Shown piece by piece: positions 8,249 through 17,922 of a DNA stretch of 64,000 nt. The notes under the pieces are model-generated. The model made no database searches, had not been told where the DNA came from, and saw nothing but the letters and a program-made list of their open reading frames with translations. A program made the position numbers and the translations under genes. The stretch's first letter is position 1, and each line of letters starts with the position of its first letter. The stretch lies in the NCBI GenBank assembly GCA_963680875.1, contig OY804583.1:37445982-37509981 (forward strand). Direction: 5' to 3'. The DNA comes from Bathymodiolus brooksi. Taxonomy: Eukaryota > Mollusca > Bivalvia > Mytilida > Modiolidae.

Positions 8249-9386
8249 TTAGCTCACCTTGCCAAAGGCAGTGTGAGCTTTTGCCATCACTTGGCATCCG
8301 TCATCCGTCGTCTGTTAACTTTTCACATTTTTATCTTCTCCTCTGAAACCCCTCAGCCAAATGAAGTGAAACTTGGTAGGCAGCATCTATGGAAGGTCCT
8401 CTATACAGTTTGCTCATTTTGTCCCGATCCATTAACAAACATGGCCGCCATAGGCAATTCTTGTTTCTGATTGGCCGACTTTTAAAAATCTTCTCCTCTG
8501 ACACCGCTTGGCCAAATGAACCGAAACTTGGTAGGAAGCATGTATGGCAGGTCCTCTATAAAGAATGCTCATTTCGTCCCGATCCGTTAACAAACATGGC
8601 CACCACAGGCAATTCTTGTTTCTGATTGATTGATTTCTAAAAATTATTCTCCTTTGAAACTGCTTGGCCAAATGAATCGAAACTTGGTAGGAACCATCCT
8701 TTGAGGGTCCTCTATAAAAATTGCTCATTTACTTCCGATCCGTTTACAAACATGGTCGCCACAGACAATTCTTGTTTCTGATTGGTTGATTTCCTCTGAA
8801 ACCTCTTTGCCAAATGAATTGAAACTTGGTAGGAAGCATGTATGGAAGGTCCTCTATAAAGATTGCTCATTTTGTCCTGATCCATTAACAAACATGGCCA
8901 CCATAGGCAATTCTTGTTTCTGATTGGCCGATTTCTAAAAATCTTCTCCTCTGAAACCGCTTGGCCAAATGAATTGAAACTTGGTAGAAAGCATCTATGC
9001 CAGGTCCACTATAAATAATGATCATTTCGTCGCGATCCGTTAACAAACATGGCCACCACAGGCAATTCTTGTTTCTGATTGGTTGATTTCTAACTTTTCT
9101 TCTCCTCTGAAACCGCTTGGCGAAATGAATCAAAACTTGGTAGGAAGCATCCTTAGAAAGTCCTCTATAAAGAATGCTCATTTAGTTCCGATCCGTTAAT
9201 AAACATGGCCGCCACAGGCCATTCTTGTTTCTGATTAGTCGATTTTTAAAAATCTTCTTCTCTGTAACTGCTTAGCCATATGAACCGAAATTTGGTAGGA
9301 AACACCTGAAGAAGGTTCTGTATTAAGTTTCCTCAAAGCAGAATGAAAGGTGAGCGACACAGGCTCAGCCCACTGAGCCTCTAGTT
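8249..9386 (+). mobile_element. Pearl-like element (Helentron-associated type) with a ~155-bp tandem core
   Basis: The left end is a hairpin: AGCTCAC (8251-8257) pairs with GTGAGCT (8273-8279) and TGCC with GGCA inside. A core of six to seven tandem units follows, marked by 'aaacatggccgccaca' at 8437, 8592, 8748, 8890, 9045 and 9201 (spacing 155, 156, 142, 155, 156). The right end contains GGTGAGCGAC and a perfect 8-bp hairpin AGGCTCAG-CCCA-CTGAGCCT (9361-9380), followed at once by CTAG (9381-9384). Unique left domain, ~160-bp tandem core and short right domain is the published layout of bivalve pearl elements. Terminal hairpins plus a CTAG end suggest a Helitron or Helentron relative. It carries no transposase. 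Confidence 0.65.
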
Positions 9387-9596
9387 ACCATAGAAATTTA
9401 TTATGTCAAACTCTGATTGGTTGTTTCCTCCGACAGTTTGAAGAAAACATTTGGTCCAGAATAATACAGCCAATTGCTCAAGACCATGACAATTTGGTTT
9501 GTGTCCCGTCGAATTTTCAGACAATAACCCAGCTGGTTACTGATATTTTGAATATTTCATGTTATAATTTTTACAGATAAACATTGTATTTTTCAG

Positions 9597-9629
9597 GCTG
9601 GACTTACACCGACAAAGTTTGATGGACAG
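9597..9629 (+). CDS. KIF13: KIF13-like kinesin-3, microexon D (11 codons)
   Basis: A 33-nt exon with acceptor TGTATTTTTCAG and donor CAG|GTATTA, phase 0, reading AGLTPTKFDGQ. It joins exon C (ending NIAH) to exon E (starting LRADSIQDL) without disturbing the frame. Its small size and phase-0 ends make it a plausible cassette exon, since skipping it removes 11 residues cleanly. The sequence alone is too short to identify. The support is the pair of good splice sites and the open frame shared with its neighbours. Confidence 0.6.
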
Positions 9630-10006
9630 GTATTAGTTATAGTAATTTATTATCCAATGAAATGGAAGAAAATTTGGAGTTTGAACATTATTTTTGGAAA
9701 AGATGATTTTAGATTACATGTATAAAACAAATCATTACAACATTTTAAAGAAATAAATGTAGTTCTAGATAAAAGTTGAAATTTATTGAATTCTTTTTTT
9801 AAGCCATGTTGCCATAAAATTGTTCTCGGCTTAGTGTTTTGTGTATTTTGGTCATCAGGTGTCATGTGTAGCACACACAACTTGTTAGCATTCTTTAATC
9901 TTTTATTCACAGATTGAAACCAAATTTATGCAAAAGATATATATGTGCAAAATCTCAATTGAGTTTCAAAACTCGTATTTTTCATCAATATTATCAAGAA
10001 AATGTT
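9630..10006. other. Intronic stretch, no recognised feature
   Basis: Start of the intron between exons D and E, AT-rich. A minus-strand frame (9910-9650) has no family motif and no supporting signal, so I treat it as chance. Confidence 0.5.
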
Positions 10007-10372
10007 TAAGGCCAAACAAAAAATATGTGTGTTTACAGTCACCCGACCTACCCTAATTTTTGCTTGCGACCCTATGAATTTTTACACAGAATTCGGATAA
10101 CCTTTTTTGTTGTTTAACCAGCAGCAATGTTTTATTTATTCAACTGCTAGCTTTTTGTCGAAATTGCGAGCAAAGAAGGTAGAAAAACTGCATAATTCAT
10201 CATTTTACCGGAAATTTCGAAAAATGAAATACCGAAATCGGATTCCGGAACCGGGAACGACTATTTCCAGTTTGCCGATAATAAAAAAAAAAAAAAAAAA
10301 AATCCCCACCGACCGACCCTAGATTTTTTTGACATGTGACAGTAAACACACATATATTTTTTTTTGGCCTAA
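10007..10372. mobile_element. PIF/Harbinger-type MITE (360 bp) with TAA target duplication
   Basis: GGCCAAACAAAAAATATGTG (10010 onward) and TGTTTAC form the left end. The inverted right end reads GGCCAAAAAAAAATATATG, then TGTGTTTACTGTCAC (10369 downward), so about 32 bp of inverted repeat with few mismatches. TAA flanks both sides (10007-10009 and 10370-10372). A 3-bp TAA duplication with GGC-starting ends is the Harbinger pattern. The interior contains an A18 run and no transposase. It lies in the intron between exons D and E. Confidence 0.75.
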
Positions 10373-10689
10373 GTAAACTTTTTTAGATTTTTTTTAATGT
10401 AAATGCACTAGCAAAATAATTACTCAACAGAATCAAATCAAACTTTATACATAAGCTATGTATCAATCAAAAATATCTCAGCCGAGAAACAAAAACAGGA
10501 CATTTTACATAATGAATTTTAATAATATAAGGCAAATTGGCCTGGTGTATCTCTGATAAATGTAATGATTTTTATTTTTCTTAAATTATTTTCTATTTTC
10601 TATAATTACCAGGTTCAAGAATTAAATAATTTATCTGGGCAATCCCATCAGTATTTATCAGTTAATTTCAACTTGAAAATCATTTTCAG
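10373..10689. other. Intronic stretch upstream of exon E
   Basis: AT-rich, nothing recognisable until the T-rich acceptor ATCATTTTCAG of exon E. Confidence 0.5.
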
Positions 10690-10849
10690 CTAAGAGCAGA
10701 CAGTATTCAAGACTTATCATGTGACAGTTTGTCGCCAGGACGACGTGCCTCACAGCCTGGTAGGTTTTTTCGTAAAAGGTCAAGGTCGGATGTCGGCAAA
10801 AACCTGAAAATCATTGCAAAGGAACTGAAAAAACAATGTAAAAATTTAG
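10690..10849 (+). CDS. KIF13: KIF13-like kinesin-3, tail exon E with two competing donors and a possible early stop
   Basis: Acceptor ATCATTTTCAG at 10689. The frame from exon D continues LRADSIQDLSCDSLSPGRRA, then SQPGRFFRKRSRSDVG and KNLKIIAKELKKQCKNL. There are two good donors: CCTG|GTAGGT (exon end 10759) and TTAG|GTAAAG (exon end 10849). They differ by 90 nt and leave the same phase (1), so choosing between them adds or removes 30 mostly basic residues. If neither is used, the frame ends at TAA 10864-10866. Because family members have a much longer tail, I favour splicing onward. RRAS and RKRSRS are basophilic-kinase-like sites. No further exon is visible before the satellite at 13,534. 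Confidence 0.65.
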
Positions 10850-10954
10850 GTAAAGATAACTGTTAACCAAAGCATTATAAATGTGTTGCATGTGCTTTCA
10901 ATGTTTTATATATCAATCATCCTTCCACTAATCCTCTCCCCTTTTTCTTTTCTG

Positions 10955-11850
10955 TCAGAACTTTGTCAGTAATATTCCACCAATCCACAACATAAGAACA
11001 TCATCAGTAATATTCCATCAATCCACAAAATAAATTAATGTCAAAATTTCATCAGTAATATTCCACCAATCCACAACATAAGAACATCATCAGTAATATT
11101 CCATCAATCCACAAAATAAATTAATGTCAGAACTTCATCAGTAATATTCCATTTATCCACAACATAAGTTAATGTCTGAAATTCTTCAGTAATATTTCAC
11201 CAATCCACAACATAGATTAATGATAGAACTTTGTCAGTAATATTATTCCAGCTATCAACAAAATAAATTATTGTCCCAAATTCGTCAGTGATATTGTTTT
11301 GTCGATCTACACCATATATCAATGTCAGTAGTAATATTCATCTATCCACAGCATAAGACAATCATCAGTTATATTATTCCATCAATCCACAACGTGAAGT
11401 AATGTCAGAACTTTGTCAGTGATATTATTCCACCTATCCACAAAATAAATTATTGTCCGAAATTTGTCTGATATTTTTCTGTCAATCCACAAAATAAATC
11501 AATGTCAGATTTTTGTCAGTAATATTCTTCCATCTATCCACAACATAAAGTAATGTCAGAACTTTGTCAGTAATATTCATCTCTCCACAACATAAGAACA
11601 TTATCAGTAATATTATTCGACCAATCCACAATATAAAGTAATGTCAGAACTTTGTCAGTAATATTTTTCCACCAATCCATAATATGAAGTTAACTGTCAG
11701 AACTTTGTCAGTTATATTCCACTAAACCACAACATGAAATTAGCTGTCAGAACATTGTTGGTAATATTCCACCAATCCACAACATGAAGTTAAATGTCAG
11801 AACTTTGTCAGTAATATTCCAACAATCCACAACATATAATGTAATGTCAA
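10955..11850 (+). repeat. Degenerate ~48-bp tandem repeat, about 18 units
   Basis: Units follow the pattern 'gtcagaactttgtcagtaatattccac' plus 'caatccacaacataagttaat', with many substitutions and small indels. Early units pair into an alternation ('aagaacatcatcag' against 'aattaatgtcag'), suggesting an intermediate two-unit stage. It begins about 90 bp after the in-frame TAA at 10866. It is unrelated in sequence to the 96-bp satellite further right. Confidence 0.8.
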
Positions 11851-11911
11851 GATTTATATACTTGATAAAGTTTACATTTTTAATTATTTCCTCTTTTTTA
11901 ATAGTGATTGT

Positions 11912-11914
<3 letters not shown>

Positions 11915-11985
<71 letters not shown>

Positions 11986-11991
11986 CTATCT
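11915..11991 (+). repeat. Compound microsatellite (TC)n(TATC)n
   Basis: About 26 TC units (11915-11967) run directly into six TATC units ending at 11990. The apparent plus-strand frame across it is only Ser-Leu repeat. Confidence 0.95.
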
Positions 11992-12244
11992 GAACTTTCC
12001 TCTCTCAATGAAAATTGGTTCGTTTTGATTGTTTAAATATTGAAAATGAATTTAAATTGAAAGTTAATGACTAAATTTAAAACTATGAATTCACTCTAAT
12101 TTGTGAGGTACCGCCAAAAATGATGAAATTAGTAGTTGTATCAAAAGTTCAAGTTTAGAAGTCATCAAAGCATACATAATCCCATACAACACTCCGAAAA
12201 AATAGATCCTAAAAAAAAAATTAAGGTTGGGTTTAAAGAAGGAT

Positions 12245-12490
12245 TTTTATCGCCACTTTCAGCAATACTTCCATTAAATAGTAGGTGGTCACTTTATCTG
12301 GCGGAAAAAATAATGGTGTATCACCATCATTGGTACAACTCCCTGACAAAATATATCATATTAAACTGGATTGTGTACACTTCAAAAAGGGAGGGAATCA
12401 ACCTCACAACTTATGCCGTGATAGACACTGATTACATAGGTAGATGTAAATCTAACTATTATATGATCACAGCCACAATGGCCACCTGAA
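12245..12490 (-). repeat. SINE-like element copy in reverse orientation
   Basis: Read on the minus strand: 'tggctgtgatcatataatagt', 'ctacctatgtaatcagtgtctatcac', a degraded B-box-like 'gaggttgattccctccc', 'gaagtgtacacaatcc', and the end 'ggaagtattgctgaaagtggcg'. The same blocks occur in the same order in the plus-strand copy at 13,105-13,342. This explains the 117-codon plus-strand frame 12136-12489, which overlaps it and has no protein-like motif. Confidence 0.6.
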
Positions 12491-12564
12491 CATTTTTAAA
12501 TAAATGAATATGATATTTGTATTTAATTTGTGAAAAATGGAATCCTGGTTTTACATAAATAGTC

Positions 12565-12625
12565 CTTCTACTATTATATGATAACAGTGACGTTTTACGT
12601 CACTGTTATCATATAATAGTAGAAG
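12565..12625. repeat. Perfect 29-bp inverted repeat with a 3-nt loop
   Basis: The left arm 12565-12593 and right arm 12597-12625 are exact reverse complements around TTT. The arm reads CTTCTACTATTATATGATAA followed by CAGTGACGT. The right arm resembles the head of the SINE-like family ('ctgtgatcatataatagt'). In RNA it would be a very stable hairpin; in DNA a cruciform. Confidence 0.95.
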
Positions 12626-12654
12626 TTTGTTCTACAATGAAACCTTTGTAAATG

Positions 12655-12790
12655 AAACTTCTCAGAATAGACAGGTGTTTGGTTTATACAGGTTTAATTA
12701 ACAGAGATTGGGACTTTCTTTAAAGTTGGGTTTATACAGAGTTTCGGTTTAATCTGGGTTCAGTTTATTCAGGGTTTGGTTTAGACATAT
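12655..12790 (+). repeat. Weak tandem pattern around 'gggtttatacag'
   Basis: 'ggtttatacaggttt', 'gggtttatacagagtttcgg', 'gggttcagtttattcagggtttgg' are degenerate repeats of a ~12-24-bp word. Non-coding; origin unknown. Confidence 0.4.
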
Positions 12791-12816
12791 TTCACAGTAT
12801 CTACATGGGAAATCAT

Positions 12817-13003
12817 TGCCGTTCACGACTATGGTTTGTCAGAATTTGACCACAGGCATTCCGATGTGTACTCAATACAGCCTTATGTGATAAAGTTTGC
12901 CCTACATTTAAAGAGGGTTGATGAATTTCTCTGAGCGTACTCCAGTTTTTTGTCCACCAATAAAATGAATGTAGTGATATATCTGAAATATGGTTGTCAG
13001 ACA
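12817..13003 (+). repeat. Degraded SINE-like copy
   Basis: 'gatgtgtactcaatacagccttatgtgataaagttt', 'cgtactccagttttttgtccaccaataaaatgaa' and 'gtgatatatctgaaatatggttgt' match consecutive blocks of the copy at 13,105-13,342. Confidence 0.55.
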
Positions 13004-13104
13004 GTGCACTGCTAAAATCATGAACCTTTTGATTAAAATAAAAAAAAGATAATGGTTGATCTCCTTATTTAAATATTATTCTCACCTTGCACTGAGAGGA
13101 ACCG

Positions 13105-13342
13105 TCATGGCTGTGATTATATGGTAGTTTGATCATGCAATCAGTACCTATCACCACTAATGTTGTGAATTCGAATCCCTCTCCGGCGAGGTGTACTCGA
13201 TACAACATTATATGATAAAGTTTTTCAGTAACTTGCGCCAGGTTTTGGTTTTTCCCCGGTACTTCTGTTTCCTACATCAATGAAATTGACCATCACAATA
13301 TAACTGAAATATTGTTGAATGTGGCACTAAACACCATGACCT
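13105..13342 (+). repeat. Fullest SINE-like copy, with a Pol III B-box-like sequence
   Basis: The order is: head 'gtcatggctgtgattatatgg', 'catgcaatcagtacctatcaccac', GAATTCGAATCCC at 13167-13179 (B-box consensus GGTTCGANTCC), 'gaggtgtactcgatacaac', 'cttgcgccaggttttgg', 'gatgaaattgaccatcac' region, and tail 'actgaaatattgttgaatg' plus 'tggcactaaacacc'. This suggests a tRNA-derived head joined to a conserved central part. It ends about 190 bp before the satellite. Confidence 0.6.
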
Positions 13343-13533
13343 CACACACCACCCAATACTGAATCATATCTTAGTTCTAAGAAAAAATATTGCAAAATTT
13401 AGCATTCAGTATATGAATAAATGAAAAACCAAAAATGTCACACTTGCAGAACAATTCCAAAATCCAATATAAAAATCGTAGAAGAGTGAAAAAAAACAAT
13501 ACCCCTAGCACACATACAGATGACTGCTCACTT
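13343..13533. other. Single-copy-looking AT-rich flank of the satellite
   Basis: No similarity to the 96-bp monomer or to the SINE copies; no open frame. It is the left boundary sequence of the array. Confidence 0.6.
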
Positions 13534-13699
13534 TCTTTGTTCAATAAAAAATGGCAGGGTTAAACTAGTTTTATTGACCTAAAGCTCCCCTCTTAGTGAA
13601 ACACTGCATTCATAGAGGTGCTTCCCACATGTGGCTTCAATAAAAAAAAGTGGCTGGGTTTAACTAGTTTTATTGACCTAAAGCTCCCCTCTTAGTGAA

Positions 13700-16600
13700 A
13701 CACTGCATTCATAGAAGTGCTTCCCACATGTGACTTCAATAAAAAGTGGCTGGGTTTAACTAGTTTTATTGACCTAAAGCTCCACTCTTAGTGAAACACT
13801 GCATTCATAGAAGTGCTTCCCACATCTGACTTCAATAAAAAGTGGCTGGGTTTAACTAGTTTTATTGACCTAAAGCTCCCTCTTAGTGAAACACTGCATT
13901 CATAGAGGGGCTTCCCACATGTGACTTCAATAAATAAAGTGGCTGGGTTTAACTAGTTTTATTGACCTAAAGCTCCCCTCTTAGTGAAACACTGCGTTCA
14001 TAGAAGTGCTTCCCACATGTGACTTCAATAAAAAGTGGCTGGGTTTAACTAGTTTTATTGACCTAACGCTCCCCTCTTAGTGAAACACTGCGTTCATAGA
14101 AGTGCTTCCCACATGTGACTTCAATAAAAAGTGGCTAGGTTTAACTAGTTTTATTGATCTAAAGCTCCCCTCTTAGTGAAACACTGTATTCATAGAAGTG
14201 CTTCCCACATGTGACTTCAATAAAAAGTGGCTGGGTTTAACTAGTTTTATTGACCTAAAGCTCCCCTCTAGGTGAAACACTGCATTCATAGAAGTGCTTC
14301 CCACATGTGACTTCAATAAAAAGTGGCTGGGTTTAACTAGTTTTATTGACCTAAAGCTCCCCTCTTAGTGAAACACTGCATTCATAGAAGTGCTTCCCAC
14401 ATGTGACTTCAATAAAAAGTGGCTGGGTTTAACTAGTTTTATTGACCTAAAGCTCCCCTCTTAGTGAAACACTGCGTTCATAGAAGTGCTTCCCACATAT
14501 GACTTCATTAAAAGTGTCTGGGTTTAACTAGTTTTATTGACCTAAAGCTCCCCTCTTAGTGAAACACTGCGTTCATAGAAGTGCTTCCCACATGTGACTT
14601 CAATAAAACGTGGCTGGGTTTAACTAGTTTTATTGACCTAAAGCTCCCCTCTAGGTGAAACACTGCGTTCATAGAAGTGCTTCCCACATGTGACTTCAAT
14701 AACAAGTGGCTGGGTTTAACTAGTTTTATTGACCTAAAGCTCCCCTCTTAGTGAAACACTGCATTCATAGAAGTGCTTCCCACATGTGACTTCAATAAAA
14801 AGTGGCTGGGTTTAACTAGTTTTATTGACCTAAAGTTCCACTCTTAGTGAAACACTGCATTCATAGAAGTGCTTCCCACATCTGACTTCAATAAAAAGTG
14901 GCTGGGTTTAGCTAGTTTTATTGACCTAAAGCTCCCTCTTAGTGAAACACTGCATTCATAGAGGGGCTTCCCACATGTGACTTCAATAAATAAAGTGGCT
15001 GGGTTTAACTAGTTTTATTGACCTAAAGCTCCCCTCTTAGTGAAACACTGCGTTCATAGAAGTGCTTCCCACATGTGACTTCAATAAAAAGTGGCTGGGT
15101 TTAACTAGTTTTATTGACCTAAAGCTCCCCTCTTAGTGAAACACTGTATTCATAGAAGTGCTTCCCACATGTGACTTCAATAAAAGGTGGCTGTGTTTAA
15201 CTAGTTTTATTGACCTAAAGCTCCCCTCTAGGTGAAACACTGCATTCATAGAAGTGCTTCCCACATGTGACTTCAATAAAAAGTGGCTGGGTTTAACTAG
15301 TTTTATTGACCTAAAGCTCCCCTCTTAGTGAAACACTGCATTCATAGAAGTGCTTCCCACATGTGACTTCAATAAAAAGTGGCTGGGTTTAACTAGTTTT
15401 ATTGACCTAAAGCTCCCCTCTTAGTGAAACACTGCGTTCATAGAAGTGCTTCCCACATGTGACTTCATTAAAAAGTGTCTGGGTTTAACTAGTTTTATTG
15501 ACCTAAAGCTCCACTCTTAGTGAAACACTGCATTCATAGAAGTGCTTCCCACATGTGACTTCAATAAAAAGTGGCTGGGTTTAACTAGTTTTATTGACCT
15601 AAAGCTCCCCTCTTAGTGAAACACTGCGTTCATAGAAGTGCTTCCCACATGTGACTTCATTAAAAAGTGGCTGGGTTTAACTAGTTTTATTGACCTAAAG
15701 CTCCCCTCTAAGTGAAACACTGCGTTCATAGAAGTGCTTCCCACATGTGACTTCAATAAAAAGTGGCTGGGTTTAACTAGTTTTATTGACCTAAAGCTCC
15801 CCTCTTATTAAAACACTGCATTCATAGAAGTGCTTCCCACATGTGACTTCAATAAAAGGTGGCTGGGTTTAACTAGTTTTATTGACCTAAAAGCTCCCCT
15901 CTAGGTGAAACACTGCATTCATAGAAGTGCTTCCCACATGTGACTTCAATAAAAAGTGGCTGGGTTTAACTAGTTTTATTGACCTAAAGCACCCCTCTTA
16001 GTGAAACACTGCGTTCATAGAAGTGCTTCCCACATGTGACTTCAATAAAAAGTGGCTGGGTTTAACTAGTTTTATTGACCTAAAGCTCCCTCTTAGTGAA
16101 ACACTGCATTCATAGAAGTGCTTCCCACATGTGACTTCAATAAAAAGTGGCTGGGTTTAACTAGTTTTATTAGCCTAAAGCTCCCTCTTAGTGAAACACT
16201 GCATTCATAGAGGTGCTTCCCACATGTGACTTCAATAAAAAAAGTGGCTGGGTTTAACTAGTTTTATTGACCTAAAGCTCCCCTCTTAGTGAAACACTGC
16301 ATTCATAGAAGTGCTTCCCACATGTGACTTCAATAAAAAATGGCTGGGTTTAACTAGTTTTATTGACCTAAAGCTCCCCTCTTAGTGAAACACTGCGTTC
16401 ATAGAAGTGCTTCCCACATGTGACTTCAATAAAAGGTGGCTGGGTTTAGCTAGTTTTATTGACCTAAAGCTCCCCTCTTAGTGAAACACTGCGTTCATAG
16501 AAGTGCTTCCCACATGTGACTTCAATAAAAAGTGGCTGGGTTTAACTAGTTTTATTGACCTAAAGCTCCCCTCTTAGTGAAACACTGCATTCATAGAAGT

Positions 16601-17922
16601 GCTTCCCACATGTGACTTCAATAAAAAGTGGCTGGGTTTAACTAGTTTTATTGACCTAAAGCTCCACTCTTAGTGAAACACTGCATTCATAGAAGTGCTT
16701 CCCACATCTGACTTCAATAAAAAGTGGCTGGGTTTAACTAGTTTTATTGACCTAAAGCTCCCTCTTAGTGAAACACTGCATTCATAGAGGGGCTTCCCAC
16801 ATGTGACTTCAATAAATAAAGTGGCTGGGTTTAACAAGTTTTATTGACCTAAAGCTCCCCTCTTAGTGAAACACTGCGTTCATAGAAGTGCTTCCCACAT
16901 GTGACTTCAATAAAAAGTGGCTGGGTTTAACTAGTTTTATTGACCTAACGCTCCCCTCTTAGTGAAACACTGCGTTCATAGAAGTGCTTCCCACATGTGA
17001 CTTCAATAAAAAGTGGCTGGGTTTAACTAGTTTTATTGATCTAAAGCTCCCCTCTTAGTGAAACACTTTATTCATAGAAGTGCTTCCCACATGTGACTTC
17101 AATAAAAAGTGGCTGGGTTTAACTAGTTTTATTGACCTAAAGCTCCCCTCTAGGTGAAACACTGCATTCATAGAAGTGCTTCCCACATGTGACTTCAATA
17201 AAAAGTGGCTGGGTTTAACTAGTTTTATTGACCTAAAGCTCCCCTCTTAGTGAAACACTGCATTCATAGAAGTGCTTCCCACATGTGACTTCAATAAAAA
17301 GTGGCTGGGTTTAACTAGTTTTATTGACCTAAAGCTCCCCTCTTAGTGAAACACTGCGTTCATAGAAGTGCTTCCCACATGTGACTTCATTAAAAGTGTC
17401 TGGGTTTAACTAGTTTTATTGACCTAAAGCTCCCCTCTTAGTGAAACACTGCGTTCATAGAAGTGCTTCCCACATGTGACTTCAATAATACGTGGCTGGG
17501 TTTAACTAGTTTTATTGACCTAAAGCTCCCCTCTAGGTGAAACACTGCGTTCATAGAAGTGCTTCCCACATGTGACTTCAATAAAAAGTGGCTGGGTTTA
17601 ACTAGTTTTATTGACCTAAAGCTCCCCTCTTAGTGAAACACTGCATTCATAGAAGTGCTTCCCACATGTGACTTCAATAAAAAGTGGCTGGGTTTAACTA
17701 GTTTTATTGACCTAAAGCTCCACTCTTAGTGAAACACTGCATTCATAGAAGTGCTTCCCACATCTGACTTCAATAAAAAGTGGCTGGGTTTAGCTAGTTT
17801 TATTGACCTAAAGCTCCCTCTTAGTGAAACACTGCATTCATAGAGGGGCTTCCCACATGTGACTTCAATAAATAAAGTGGCTGGGTTTAACTAGTTTTAT
17901 TGACCTAAAGCTCCCCTCTTAG
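13700..17922 (+). repeat. Higher-order repeat near the left edge of the array (offset 2,882 bp)
   Basis: Rare markers repeat at one offset: CACATCTGAC 13821 and 16703, GAGGGGCTT 13905 and 16787, 14961 and 17843, GTTTAGCTAG near 14908 and 17790. The segment of about 13.7-15.04 kb is therefore recopied at about 16.58-17.92 kb. Within it a 1,056-bp (11-monomer) offset also appears (13821 to 14877). Confidence 0.8.

Noticed and set aside
8152..9181. Several 60-98-codon frames on both strands
   Set aside because: They lie in the tandem core of the pearl-like element and repeat with its ~155-bp period. This is a repeat effect with no recognisable domain.
9650..9910. 86-codon minus-strand frame
   Set aside because: Intronic, AT-rich, no motif and no partner exon; likely chance.
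10107..10322. 71-codon plus-strand frame ending in poly-Lys
   Set aside because: It is inside the Harbinger-type MITE; the lysines are the A18 run.
10864..10866. TAA as the certain end of the kinesin gene
   Set aside because: Possible, but two good donors precede it and family members have far longer tails, so I report it only as an alternative.
11784..11993. 69-codon plus-strand frame
   Set aside because: Built from the 48-bp repeat and the TC/TATC microsatellite.
12136..12489. 117-codon plus-strand frame
   Set aside because: It overlaps a reverse-oriented SINE-like copy (12,245-12,490), has no motif and no splice or promoter context.
13105..13342. Genuine tRNA gene at the B-box-like site
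   Set aside because: No cloverleaf or complete A box can be drawn around GAATTCGAATCCC; it recurs as a dispersed element with a shared tail, so it is SINE-like.
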